The translations under genes were made by a program, and so were the position numbers. Of a stretch of 64,000 bases of DNA, positions 51,876 to 60,481 are shown piece by piece. Position 1 is the stretch's first letter. Each line of letters begins with the position of its first letter. Below the pieces are notes generated by a model. That model searched no databases. It had not been told where the DNA came from and saw only the letters and a program-made list of their open reading frames with translations. Source of the DNA: Planomicrobium stackebrandtii (lineage in GTDB: Bacteria > Bacillota > Bacilli > Bacillales_A > Planococcaceae); assembly GCF_030814955.1 (NCBI RefSeq), contig NZ_JAUSWB010000004.1, positions 1 through 64,000 of the forward strand, given 5' to 3'.

Positions 51876-52669
51876 AGATGATTGTGGAACTTGAAGGCGT
51901 ATCACGGCGAAGAGATGACAAACTGTTGCTCGATGGCGTCGATTGGCACGTCCAAAAAGGCGAACATTGGGTGCTGTATGGCTTGAACGGCGCCGGCAAA
52001 ACTTCGCTGCTGGATTTGATCAATGCCTATTTTTTTCCGACAGAAGGAAAAGCCACCGTGCTCGGCTTGGAGTTCGGCAAAACGTATCTGGCGGAAAAGC
52101 TGCGCAGCCAGATTGGCTTTGTGTCGGCGTCGGTTCAGCAAAAGCTGTCTGCTCATGATAATGCCTACGAAGTCGTGCTAAGCGGGGCGTTTGCATCTCT
52201 CGGCCTCTATCAGGAAACAAGCGAGAAAATCGACCAGAAAGGCATCGACATTCTTCGAGAGCTCGGGTGCCTCGGTTACGCCAACCGGAATTACCACACG
52301 CTGTCGCAAGGAGAACAGCAGCGTGTGCTGATTGGGCGCGCGTTGATGGCGGATCCGGAACTGCTCATCCTCGACGAGCCGACAGCAGGACTCGACTTTA
52401 TTGCCCGGGAAGAGCTGCTTGAGTCGATCGCCGCCATCGCCAAAAAACCGGATGGCCCGACAATCATTTACGTCACGCACCATATCGAAGAAATCATGCC
52501 GGAGTTTAATAAAACCTTGTTGTTGAAAGCTGGCAAAGTCTTTGCTTCCGGTGACACGGCCGAGCTGCTCACCAGCGAGCGGCTTTCCGACTTTTTTGAT
52601 GTTCCGGTAAACCTCGTCTGGAGCAACGAACGTCCGCTGCTGTCAAAAGTCCGGACACTGAATGGATAA
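51872..52669 (+). CDS. Stand-alone ABC ATPase (YlmA/ModF-like)
   Basis: A 265-residue single ATPase domain: Walker A GLNGAGKTS (37-45), Q-loop near FVSASVQQ, signature LSQGEQQR, Walker B LLILDEPTAGLD and the H-loop THH. It resembles YlmA-type ATPases annotated for metal transport, but no permease or binding protein is adjacent. Its start overlaps the protease-nuclease stop (ATGA), so translation is coupled. It may energise or sense something for that effector, or simply be a passenger. Confidence 0.88.
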   Translation: MKMIVELEGVSRRRDDKLLLDGVDWHVQKGEHWVLYGLNGAGKTSLLDLINAYFFPTEGKATVLGLEFGKTYLAEKLRSQIGFVSASVQQKLSAHDNAYEVVLSGAFASLGLYQETSEKIDQKGIDILRELGCLGYANRNYHTLSQGEQQRVLIGRALMADPELLILDEPTAGLDFIAREELLESIAAIAKKPDGPTIIYVTHHIEEIMPEFNKTLLLKAGKVFASGDTAELLTSERLSDFFDVPVNLVWSNERPLLSKVRTLNG

Positions 52670-52716
52670 GGGCGGGGTCCCAAGCAAAAATCGCTTGGAA
52701 CCCAATATTACTTATA

Positions 52717-52880
52717 GGAAAGCGAAGGCATGCGCTTTCCTGTGGGTGGGCATCTATGCGGTCTGGAAGAAGGAGAAGCGGCAATACGATTCATAAAAGC
52801 CAAAATAAGTTCCATTGCTTACAGAATACGGCTCATAAAGCTCGAAATACGATCCACAATGGCAAAATTCCGATTCTATG
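52717..52880. repeat. GGAAAGCG hairpin plus 21-bp-period class B array
   Basis: The hairpin (52717-52724 with 52733-52740) comes first here, followed by TGTGGGTGGGCATC, then degenerate ATACGATCC-type units at 52784, 52805, 52826, 52847 and 52868, all 21 bp apart. Confidence 0.85.
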
Positions 52881-52894
52881 TGCTACTTCTACCC

Positions 52895-52940
52895 TAACCC
52901 CTGAGCGCCAAGGAAAAATCTTGTTGCTCAGGGGTTTATT
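52895..52940 (+). terminator. Terminator-like hairpin
   Basis: AACCCCTGAGC pairs with GCTCAGGGGTTT after a 19-nt loop. It closes the ABC ATPase transcript or the repeat region. Confidence 0.6.
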
Positions 52941-53053
52941 CTGCTAAAAATCTTCTCTAAATAGTCTGAACTATCTGCGAACTATGCTAAACTGTCGATA
53001 GACAACCCAGATTCTCAGACGCTTTAAAATCATCCAAATGGGAGGACTTGCTT

Positions 53054-53233
53054 ATGGCACAAGGCATTCATAGGATTTTAGAGGAACGAGGGATTCAGGT
53101 ACCTGAGGCGCATCAGGAAATGCTGGCGCAGCAGATGGAGGCGGTGCAGCAATTGCGCAATACGGTAGACAACTCGCAGCTGAAGGATTTCGACATGGCG
53201 CTGACGCATGTACCGGGAGGTGAGCGGCCATGA
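53054..53233 (+). CDS. Small helical protein coupled to the amidase
   Basis: ATG 53054 behind GGGAGGACTTG gives 59 residues, MAQGIHRILEERGIQVPEAH then an amphipathic helix rich in Gln/Met and NSQLKDFDMALTHVPGG. Soluble. Its last codons overlap the amidase start by 4 nt (ATGA), so the two are translationally coupled. That suggests a dedicated small subunit or regulator of the amidase, by analogy with small partners such as GatC, but sequence similarity to GatC is not evident. Confidence 0.7.
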   Translation: MAQGIHRILEERGIQVPEAHQEMLAQQMEAVQQLRNTVDNSQLKDFDMALTHVPGGERP

Positions 53234-54648
53234 ATAGAGAATTGGCAGCCCAATCGATCGGGGAATTGGCACCGAAACTGCGCGACAAGCAGGTGTCGCC
53301 CGTTGAACTGACCCAAGCAGTATTAGCCAATATCGATGCTTATAACGGAGAAATCAACGCTTTTATTCGTGTGCAAAAGGAACAAGCGCTGGAATCGGCG
53401 AGGCAGGCAGAGCAGGAGATCCAAAGCGGCAATTACCGCGGCTTCCTGCACGGTATCCCGATGGCACTGAAAGATATTTTGTATTTTAAAGACGAGCCGG
53501 CAACGATGGGCTCGAAAATCCATGAAGAGTTTATTGCCGACTTTGACGCAACAGTAGTGTCGAAGCTCAAGCTATCGGGCGTGACGTTTCACGGCAAACT
53601 CAATATGCACGAATATGCCTGGGGCGCGACAACAACCAATCCTCACTACGGTGCATGCAAAAATCCGTGGGACTTAAGCAAAATTCCAGGAGGCTCAAGT
53701 GGCGGTTCGGGTGCAGCGGTCGCAGCGAACATGACGATTGCCTCGCTCGGGACGGATACTGGTGGTTCAATTCGAATCCCGGCGTCGAGCTGCGGCATTA
53801 TCGGTTTAAAGCCGACGCATGGCCGCATCAGCAAGTACGGCTGTTTTCCGCTGTCGTGGAGCCTCGATCACATCGGGCCGATGACAAAAACCGTCTTTGA
53901 CGCCGCGCTTCTTCTGGAAGTGCTCGGCGGCTACGACCCGAAAGACCCGACCTCGGTCGACCGGCCGACACAAAACTATTCCGGAGGGTTGAATGAAGAC
54001 GTCAAAGGGCTCGTCATCGGCATCGAAGAAAGCTATTTTTTCAAAAATGTCGACACCCGAGTCAATGAAGCAGTGCAAAATGCGCTGCGGCAGTTGGAGA
54101 AGCTTGGTGCGCGGATCGAACCGGTCCGGATTCCATCGCTTGCGCAAGCTGAATTTGCGGAACTGGTCACAATCACCACTGAAGCGAGTGCTATCCATCA
54201 CGACAATCTCGTCAAGCAGCCGGAGAAATTCGGCGAAGATGTCCGCTTCCTGCTTGAAGTGGGCGAGCTGATGTCCGGTGTCGACTACGTACAGTCCCAG
54301 CAGATCCGCCGCAAGCTGGACCTCGAATTTGCGGCAGCATTTGAAAAAGTGGACGTGCTGATTTCGCCGACCCTGCCATTCCTGTCACCGCCGATCGGCG
54401 ACAGCATCGTCGATATCAATGGCCAGGCGCTGAGCTTTTTGGATGAAGTCATCCGCTTTACGGGTCCCGGAAATCTCACGGGCTTGCCCGCGCTCAGCAT
54501 CCCGTGCGGCGTCCGCGACGGAATGCCGGTCGGCCTGCAAATCATGGGTCCCGCCTTCCAAGAGGAAAAAGTTCTCAACGTCGCCTATGCGCTCGAAAAG
54601 CTCGAGTTGATGAAAGGGCAGAAGGCAGACTTGACGGTTATCCGATAA
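53230..54648 (+). CDS. Amidase-signature-family enzyme
   Basis: The 472 residues carry the Ser-cisSer-Lys triad: Lys81 in MALKDI, Ser156 in GGSSGGSG and nucleophile Ser180 in TGGSIRIPAS. Ser156 and Ser180 are 24 apart, as in FAAH and malonamidase. PTHGRISKYGCFP and SWSLDHIGPMTK also fit GatA-like amidases. It hydrolyses an amide to acid and ammonia. A formamidase/acetamidase gene follows, so the region may handle small amides as nitrogen source. The Glu-tRNA amidotransferase genes gatB/gatC are not adjacent, so this is probably a catabolic amidase. Confidence 0.9.
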   Translation: MNRELAAQSIGELAPKLRDKQVSPVELTQAVLANIDAYNGEINAFIRVQKEQALESARQAEQEIQSGNYRGFLHGIPMALKDILYFKDEPATMGSKIHEEFIADFDATVVSKLKLSGVTFHGKLNMHEYAWGATTTNPHYGACKNPWDLSKIPGGSSGGSGAAVAANMTIASLGTDTGGSIRIPASSCGIIGLKPTHGRISKYGCFPLSWSLDHIGPMTKTVFDAALLLEVLGGYDPKDPTSVDRPTQNYSGGLNEDVKGLVIGIEESYFFKNVDTRVNEAVQNALRQLEKLGARIEPVRIPSLAQAEFAELVTITTEASAIHHDNLVKQPEKFGEDVRFLLEVGELMSGVDYVQSQQIRRKLDLEFAAAFEKVDVLISPTLPFLSPPIGDSIVDINGQALSFLDEVIRFTGPGNLTGLPALSIPCGVRDGMPVGLQIMGPAFQEEKVLNVAYALEKLELMKGQKADLTVIR

Positions 54649-54663
54649 CTCATTGCGTTTGGC

Positions 54664-54807
54664 ATACGATTCGCTGAATGCAAAATACGATCCACTGGGG
54701 ATAAAATATGATCCACTGCGGATAAAATATGATCCACTGCGGATAAAATATGTTCTGCAACACGAAAATTACGATTTTGAAGTGGAAAGCGCAGGCTTGC
54801 GCTTTCC
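54664..54807. repeat. 21-bp-period class B array plus GGAAAGCGC hairpin
   Basis: Units at 54664, 54685, 54706, 54727, 54748 and 54769, exactly 21 bp apart; the middle ones are nearly identical (AAAATATGATCCACTGCGGAT). The hairpin GGAAAGCGC/GCGCTTTCC follows at 54784-54807. Confidence 0.93.
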
Positions 54808-54840
54808 TGGGGTTGGGTATCTAAGGGGGTTCCGAGCTCC

Positions 54841-54935
54841 GGACGGTATTATGCTGCGTTTGGACAGTATTCCAGCTCAACGGACAGTATTTGTAGTCGG
54901 TTGGACTGTATATTGTACAATTCGGACTGTATATC
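54841..54935. repeat. 21-bp-period array, class C (GGACAGTAT core)
   Basis: GGACAGTAT-like units at 54841, 54862, 54882, 54903 and 54924 (steps 21, 20, 21, 21), directly after the class B array and its hairpin, upstream of the formamidase gene. Confidence 0.85.
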
Positions 54936-54995
54936 CATTTAACTGGAAAAAATACAGCGATTTCATTCCCAAATCGATAGGAAGGGTGAAGAAAA

Positions 54996-55937
54996 GTGGC
55001 CAACACGCATAAATTTCCGGAAGACCGCGTGCATTACACGTGGGATAAAGATCCGCAGCCGGTCCTAACGATCGACAGCGGGGATCAGGTGGATTTCTCC
55101 ACGCGGGAAGTGGCAGACAATCAATTCAATAAAGATTCCAAAACCGAAGACATCGCTACACTTGACTGGGCGAAAGTATATCCGCTTGCGGGGCCAGTCG
55201 AGATTCGTGGAGCGGAACCGGGCGACACATTGGAAGTGGAAATCCTTGATCTGACACCGGGAAGCTGGGGATGGATGGCGATTTTGCCGGGGCTGGGCTT
55301 ACTTCCAGAAGAGTTTCCGGATGCTTATTTGCGGACCTTTGATTTGAGCGACGGCGAGTTTATCCAGTTCAGCGACAACATCAAAGTGCCAATCTCCCCG
55401 TTCCTCGGCACGATGGGCGTTGGTCCGGCAAACGCCGATGGCCAGACGATCATGCCGCCCGGAACATTTGGCGGCAATATGGATACCCGGCAATTGACCA
55501 TCGGCACAAAACTGTATCTGCCCGTGCAGGTGGCCGGCGCGATGTTCAGCTGCGGTGACGCCCATGCGGCGCAAGGAGACGGTGAAGTTTGTGTGACTGC
55601 ACTCGAATGCCCGATGCAGGCGTCGCTGAAATTCCGCCTCATCAAAGGCCAGACGATTCCGGCGCCGCAGTTCCAGACGGCTGGCGCACTGACGCCAAAA
55701 GTCGACCATAAAGGGTTTTATGGCACGACCGGCGTAGGACCTGATTTAATGGAAGCTGCGCGCGATTCCGTCCGCGCCATGGTCGACCACATCTCCAAGA
55801 ACTACGGCCTTGAACCCAAAGATGCGTACTTGCTGTGCAGTTTATGCGTTGACCTTAAAATTTCCGAAATCGTTGACGCCGGGCAGTATATCGTCAGTGC
55901 TGTATTGCCGCTCGCGGTGATTCAGGAAAATGAATAG
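54996..55937 (+). CDS. Acetamidase/formamidase family protein
   Basis: A 313-residue FmdA/AmdA-type enzyme starting at GTG: GPVEIRGAEPGDTLEVEI, the PPGTFGGNMDTRQL loop, GDAHAAQGDGEVCVTALE (metal/active-site segment), and AYLLCSLCVDLKISEIVD at the end. It hydrolyses formamide or acetamide to the acid and ammonia. With the amidase upstream it suggests use of amides as nitrogen source. The 350-bp gap between the two genes is filled by class B and C arrays, so co-transcription is uncertain. Confidence 0.9.
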   Translation: MANTHKFPEDRVHYTWDKDPQPVLTIDSGDQVDFSTREVADNQFNKDSKTEDIATLDWAKVYPLAGPVEIRGAEPGDTLEVEILDLTPGSWGWMAILPGLGLLPEEFPDAYLRTFDLSDGEFIQFSDNIKVPISPFLGTMGVGPANADGQTIMPPGTFGGNMDTRQLTIGTKLYLPVQVAGAMFSCGDAHAAQGDGEVCVTALECPMQASLKFRLIKGQTIPAPQFQTAGALTPKVDHKGFYGTTGVGPDLMEAARDSVRAMVDHISKNYGLEPKDAYLLCSLCVDLKISEIVDAGQYIVSAVLPLAVIQENE

Positions 55938-56112
55938 AGAAGAAGCGCTGCCGAATCCGGCGGCGTTTTTTAAAATGTTTAATTTTTTTCAAAAGTTATC
56001 TTAATTATCTGTATTATTTGTAAATAGAGTGATAAAATAGCATCAAGTTCGTAAGTAGCAATAAAAAAGAAAAAATTCCTAAAACAATTTCACTTTGAAA
56101 GAGGTCCTCTGG

Positions 56113-57117
56113 ATGAAAGATATTTACTTCGAGAAAGAGTATGGGCGTTTATACGAAAAAATTGAAAAAGGTGAATGTGAGGAGTTTATTTACCAGCATG
56201 ACTTGGGCACTATCCGGCATTTATTCATCAAACGGAAAATACCGACTGTGCTCGATGGGAAGGTATTCTATGATCTGGTGACACCATACGGATACGGTGG
56301 GCCGCGCATCATTAGCGGCAGAACCGAGGATCGCGCAGATTTAGTTGCTGCTTTCCAGCAGGCTTTCGGTGAATATTGCCTCGAAAATGGCATTGTGTCC
56401 GAGTCTATCCGTTTTCATCCTATACTAAAAAATCATCTGGATTTCAGTTCATGCTTCGAATTGAGCTTCAAGCGCAATACGATTCAGACCCGTCTCGCGG
56501 GCATAGCTGATCCCATTCTTACGGAATACTCGGCTTCGTGCAGACGGGATATCCGCCATGGCCTGAAAGCTGGCGTAGAATATCGTGTCATCGATCATCC
56601 AGAGAACCTGGAAGACTTCAAGCAGCTATATGCTTCCACCATGCAGCGCAATGAAGCAGAAGCAGTTTATTATTTTGATGATGAGTATTTTCAAAACTGC
56701 ATCGATTGGCTCGGTGACTATCTGGTGATTGTGGAAGTGAAATATGAAGGGATCATCATCGGTATGAGTCTGAACTTTGTCTGCGGCGACTCCATCCATG
56801 TCCATCTTACGGGGACGCGTCAGGAATTCCACCAGCTGGCACCGGCTTATATTCTTCAGTACGCCCTTGCGCTGTGGGGAAAAGAGCAGGGCAAGCAATT
56901 GATTCATCATGGAGGCGGCCGGACCGGCGAACCGGACGACAAGCTTTATCTTTTCAAGAAGAAATTTGGCCGCAGCGAGGAATTCGAGTATTTTGTCGGC
57001 AAGAAAATATGGAACCCGGCAGTTTACGAAAGGCTGTGCCAGGCTGTGAATGCTCCGCTTGATGACAATCAGTTTCCTGCATACCGCCTTTATGGTTCAC
57101 TTGTACCGATAAGCTGA
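56113..57117 (+). CDS. FemAB/BioF2-like GNAT-fold transferase
   Basis: ATG 56113 behind GAAAGAGG gives 334 residues with the double-GNAT layout of FemX-like proteins: IRFHPILKN with an N-terminal GNAT half, and the C-terminal half with MQRNEAEAVYYF, GDYLVIVEVKYEGIIIGMSLNF, HVHLTGTRQEFHQLAPAYIL and a conserved HHGGGRTGEPDDKLYLFKK end. FemAB-type enzymes transfer amino acids from tRNA to lipid II; the BioF2-like branch also acylates amino sugars. The next gene, 24 nt on, encodes a DegT-like protein, which favours transfer to an amino sugar of a surface glycan. Confidence 0.8.
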   Translation: MKDIYFEKEYGRLYEKIEKGECEEFIYQHDLGTIRHLFIKRKIPTVLDGKVFYDLVTPYGYGGPRIISGRTEDRADLVAAFQQAFGEYCLENGIVSESIRFHPILKNHLDFSSCFELSFKRNTIQTRLAGIADPILTEYSASCRRDIRHGLKAGVEYRVIDHPENLEDFKQLYASTMQRNEAEAVYYFDDEYFQNCIDWLGDYLVIVEVKYEGIIIGMSLNFVCGDSIHVHLTGTRQEFHQLAPAYILQYALALWGKEQGKQLIHHGGGRTGEPDDKLYLFKKKFGRSEEFEYFVGKKIWNPAVYERLCQAVNAPLDDNQFPAYRLYGSLVPIS

Positions 57118-57141
57118 AGCACGAATAGGAGGAAATCTCAG

Positions 57142-58095
57142 ATGAAAGAAATAGGCGGATATTTTGAACTGGAAGATCTGGTCAGCCAGGAATTTTATGA
57201 TGGATTGATTGCGCTCAACACCGGACGCAATACCTTGCTTTATTTAATGAAAGCACGGAATATCACGAAGCTGCACATTCCATATTATTTATGCGACTCG
57301 GTCAGTACGCTGCTGGAGGAACATGACTACAATTTTGAGTATTATCACATCAATCAGGAATTTCAGCCGATTTTTGACAAGGAGCTGGAGCAGGGAGAAT
57401 TCCTGTATATTGTCAACTTGTATGGGCAGACTACAGAAGAACAGACGCTGGCACTAAAGCAGCGCTTTGGCCAAGTGATTCTCGACCACAGCCACGCCTT
57501 TTTCCAGGAGCCGCTGGCAGGCATCGATACGATTTACTCTTGCCGCAAATTTTTCGGTGTGCCGGATGGCGCCTATTTGGCGACCGATGCCGTTTTGTTT
57601 GAAACACTTGAGCAAGATGTGTCCTCAGACCGCATGAAGCATATAGTGGGGCGCTATGAAGGGACAGCCAGCAGCTACTATGCTGATTTTCAGCGAAATG
57701 ATGATGTCTTAGATGCAACCCCGCTCCGATCGATGTCGAGACTGACGCGCAATCTGATGGGAGCAATTGATTACGAACGGACGCGTCAGAAAAGAAATGA
57801 AAATTATACTTACTTGGAGAAGCAGCTAGGCGCGGACAATCTCTTAAAGCTGACCATGCCGGATGGTGCTTTCTCTTATCCTTTTCTAGCAGAAGATGGC
57901 ATAGCAATCAGAAACAAGCTTGCCGAACAGAAAATCTACATACCGCTTCTTTGGCCAAATGTAATGGGCAACTGTCCGGAAGACAGCATCGAATACCAGT
58001 ACGCAGCAAACATACTGCCGCTGCCATGTGACCAGCGCTACGGAATAGAGGATATGGCGTATTTGGTAGAGATGGTGAAGGAGCAGTTGACTTAA
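57142..58095 (+). CDS. PLP-dependent aminotransferase-fold protein (DegT/DnrJ-like)
   Basis: This 317-residue protein reads like the sugar aminotransferase fold: GGYFELED start, TGRNTLLYLMKA in place of the usual SGTAAL region, LHIPYYLCDSV, ILDHSHAFFQE (Asp for the PLP ring N), and SCRKFFGVPDGAYL with Lys136 where the PLP Schiff base forms. It is shorter than typical DegT enzymes (about 370). Co-transcribed with the FemAB-like gene (24 nt). Together they probably make and acylate an amino sugar, or handle a modified amino acid, for the envelope. Confidence 0.75.
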   Translation: MKEIGGYFELEDLVSQEFYDGLIALNTGRNTLLYLMKARNITKLHIPYYLCDSVSTLLEEHDYNFEYYHINQEFQPIFDKELEQGEFLYIVNLYGQTTEEQTLALKQRFGQVILDHSHAFFQEPLAGIDTIYSCRKFFGVPDGAYLATDAVLFETLEQDVSSDRMKHIVGRYEGTASSYYADFQRNDDVLDATPLRSMSRLTRNLMGAIDYERTRQKRNENYTYLEKQLGADNLLKLTMPDGAFSYPFLAEDGIAIRNKLAEQKIYIPLLWPNVMGNCPEDSIEYQYAANILPLPCDQRYGIEDMAYLVEMVKEQLT

Positions 58096-58130
58096 CATTC
58101 ACGGCTGATAAAACAGAATAAGGCATACTA

Positions 58131-58162
58131 AAAGGAACGGGCCCAAAGCTCGTTCTTTTTTG
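58131..58162 (+). terminator. Intrinsic terminator
   Basis: GGAACGGGC pairs with GCTCGTTC, followed by TTTTTTG. Confidence 0.7.
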
Positions 58163-58232
58163 TTTGCCGCAGTTTAAGCCGAGTAAATCCTCGCTCATTT
58201 GTAAATCAAATGTAAATAATATTATATTCATG

Positions 58233-58262
58233 TTAAGAATATTGGAAAAACGGTGCTATAAT
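58233..58262 (+). promoter_or_regulatory. Probable promoter of the LTA-synthase-like gene
   Basis: TTAAGA (58233-58238), 18-bp spacer, TATAAT (58257-58262), 48 bp before the start. Confidence 0.4.
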
Positions 58263-58309
58263 AAACTGAATAGTTGCATAAATAAATCTTTGAAATAGAG
58301 AAAAGAGTG

Positions 58310-60433
58310 ATGGAGTTGTTCACAAATTTCCTGAAGAACCTGCCTGTAAAAAAACTGGCGGTCTGGATGTTGACAGCGTTTTTTATGATCGGCTTGCCGC
58401 TGTTGACCTTGTATATCAGTGAAACCATTGTTCGACAGGCATTGGATATGCCGTTTTCGGTTTGGACGACAGAGTTTACAAAGCGCTTTGCATTAAATGC
58501 CATTATCTTAATTGCCATCTTCAATGTCTTGTACATTTTGCCGCGCAAATGGTTCTTGTTCACCAGCTTTTCGCTGAGCTGCGTTTTGGTCATCTTTGCG
58601 ATAGCCAATAGTATGAAAATCGAGCTGCGCAATTCCCCGATCTCACTGGGAGATTTTGCGTTGTTGAATGAACTGCGCGGCCTGGAAAATCCCGTCGATT
58701 TGTCGATGCCGCTCATTATTGGCGGTTGTGCGGTTTTTCTGGCAATCACAGTGGGAATTATTTGGCTGGTGCCAAAAATCAAAGAGCTGTGGTGGATGAA
58801 AGCCGGCATATCTCTCCTTTCCATGGCATTTCTTGCGATGCTTTGGACCGGCTATCCGTTTTCCCCGATGGACAAGGTGCAGTTTCAGAACACGTGGTGG
58901 CAGCAGGAAGTCGGAACGATGAGAAACGGATTGTTCGGCAATTTCGTCCTGCTGGCACAACAGTCGAACATCGACCCACCGGAGGGCTATTCGGAAAACA
59001 GGATTGAATCGATTGGCAATGAGTATGTGCCAGCTGGCGGCACCGCAGGAGAAAAACCAAATGTCGTGATACTCATGAGTGAGGCATTTATCGACCCTTA
59101 TCATTTTGGAGCAGAGAATTTCACTGAAGATCCAATTCCAAATTTCCGCCAGCTTTATGAAGAATCGCTGCACGGCACCATGTATTCGCCGGAGTTCGGC
59201 GGGGGGACTGCCAATGTTGAGTTCGAGGCGTTGACGGGTTTGAGCCGCCAGTTTATGCCTGCCAGCTCGGTCGCTTACCAGCTGTATGTCAAAAAGCCTC
59301 TGCCATCTGCGGCTTATGCGTTTAAAGCGGCAGGGTATGAGACGACAGCGATTCATTCGTATTTCGGCTGGTATTACCAGCGTGAATCCGTCTACCGCCT
59401 ATTGGGTTTTAATCAGTTTATCTCAGGTGAATTCATGGATCTCGACCACGCCCTCGGTTCGGGCTGGGGGTTTCCGAAAGACCACAACATCACCAATTCA
59501 GTGTTGGAAACGCTGGATGCAACGGAAGGCAAGGACTTTGTCCATGCGGTAGCGGTTGAAGGCCATCAGCCTTATCAGCCTCAGGAAGATTCTCCGTTTG
59601 TCAAAAGCGGGGAGCTGCCGGACATTACCCGGCAGTATTTAAATAAATTCACTGACAAGATGAACAGTGTCGACAAAGAAATCGGCCGTCTTGTTGAGGA
59701 GCTTGAAAAGCGCAGTGAGCCGACCATTCTTATCTTTTTCGGCGATCATTACCCGACTTTTGGAAACAATGATCAAGTCTACGGCGCAGAAGGTACGCAA
59801 GTGGCGAACAATATGCTGGGGGATTACGAAGATTTCATCAACACCCACAACGTTCCTTATTTCATCTGGAATTCGGAAGGCAACGAACCAGAAGAGTTGG
59901 ACTTGTCGCCAAACCAATTTGGAGCCATCGCTTTGGAGATGGCCGGTGTGGAAGGCAATGCGGTGACCGCCATACTGGATGACATGCGGGCAAAAGGCGA
60001 TGCCGTTATTCCGTATAACCAGTGGCAACAACAAATGGGCGCGCAGACTGAAGAAATGGAGGATCTGCACCAACTGCAATACGATTTGCTGCACGGCAGC
60101 CGGCATGTGGAACAGGCAATTCCCGGTTTGATCGATGCACCGGCGGAAAATTACCACCTTGGCCTGGTGTCTGACATGGAAATACAGGAAATCACCAGTC
60201 TTGGCAACGCCTATGAAATCCTTGCCGAAGGCGTTCCAAAATTCACTAAACTCTTAAGTGAAGATGACACAGAGCTGGTGGCCGAATGGAATGAACTGGG
60301 CAATGGCCTTTCTTCATTCACAGTCAATAAAAGCGATGTGGAGGCGGGAGAAAAATTCCGGTTTGCACTCTACGATTCGTTGGATAATATCCTCCGGAGC
60401 ACCGACTATTTTGAGATAGCGGAAGCTCCATAA
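58310..60433 (+). CDS. LTA-synthase-family (LtaS-type) phosphoglycerol transferase
   Basis: The 707 residues have five N-terminal transmembrane helices (about 15-185) and an extracellular sulfatase-fold domain (about 250-580). Catalytic and Mn2+-binding residues line up with S. aureus LtaS: Glu258 in LMSEAF, nucleophile Thr300 in GGGTANVEFE, His419 in VEGHQPY and Asp479-His480 in FFGDHYPTFG. It would polymerise glycerol phosphate from phosphatidylglycerol onto a lipid anchor. The tail after about 580 is longer than in LtaS and ends in a beta domain. Paralogues (primase, stress types) exist in Bacillus, so which role is open. Confidence 0.9.
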   Translation: MELFTNFLKNLPVKKLAVWMLTAFFMIGLPLLTLYISETIVRQALDMPFSVWTTEFTKRFALNAIILIAIFNVLYILPRKWFLFTSFSLSCVLVIFAIANSMKIELRNSPISLGDFALLNELRGLENPVDLSMPLIIGGCAVFLAITVGIIWLVPKIKELWWMKAGISLLSMAFLAMLWTGYPFSPMDKVQFQNTWWQQEVGTMRNGLFGNFVLLAQQSNIDPPEGYSENRIESIGNEYVPAGGTAGEKPNVVILMSEAFIDPYHFGAENFTEDPIPNFRQLYEESLHGTMYSPEFGGGTANVEFEALTGLSRQFMPASSVAYQLYVKKPLPSAAYAFKAAGYETTAIHSYFGWYYQRESVYRLLGFNQFISGEFMDLDHALGSGWGFPKDHNITNSVLETLDATEGKDFVHAVAVEGHQPYQPQEDSPFVKSGELPDITRQYLNKFTDKMNSVDKEIGRLVEELEKRSEPTILIFFGDHYPTFGNNDQVYGAEGTQVANNMLGDYEDFINTHNVPYFIWNSEGNEPEELDLSPNQFGAIALEMAGVEGNAVTAILDDMRAKGDAVIPYNQWQQQMGAQTEEMEDLHQLQYDLLHGSRHVEQAIPGLIDAPAENYHLGLVSDMEIQEITSLGNAYEILAEGVPKFTKLLSEDDTELVAEWNELGNGLSSFTVNKSDVEAGEKFRFALYDSLDNILRSTDYFEIAEAP

Positions 60434-60437
60434 CAGG

Positions 60438-60479
60438 AAAAGGGGCAAGTGAAGATTGACTTCACTTGCCCCTTTTTTG
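60438..60479. terminator. Bidirectional terminator
   Basis: AAAAGGGGCAAGTGAAG pairs with CTTCACTTGCCCCTTTT around a 5-nt loop between convergent genes. Confidence 0.9.
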
Positions 60480-60481
60480 TT

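Noticed and set aside
53230..54648. GatA subunit of the Glu-tRNA amidotransferase
   Set aside because: gatB and gatC are not adjacent, and the coupled small gene does not look like GatC; a catabolic amidase with a formamidase neighbour is more likely.
54653..55012. Open frame with a repeated seven-residue KYDPLRI pattern
   Set aside because: The repeat is the 21-bp class B array read in frame. It has no ribosome site, similar arrays elsewhere are in other frames, and it runs into the formamidase start.
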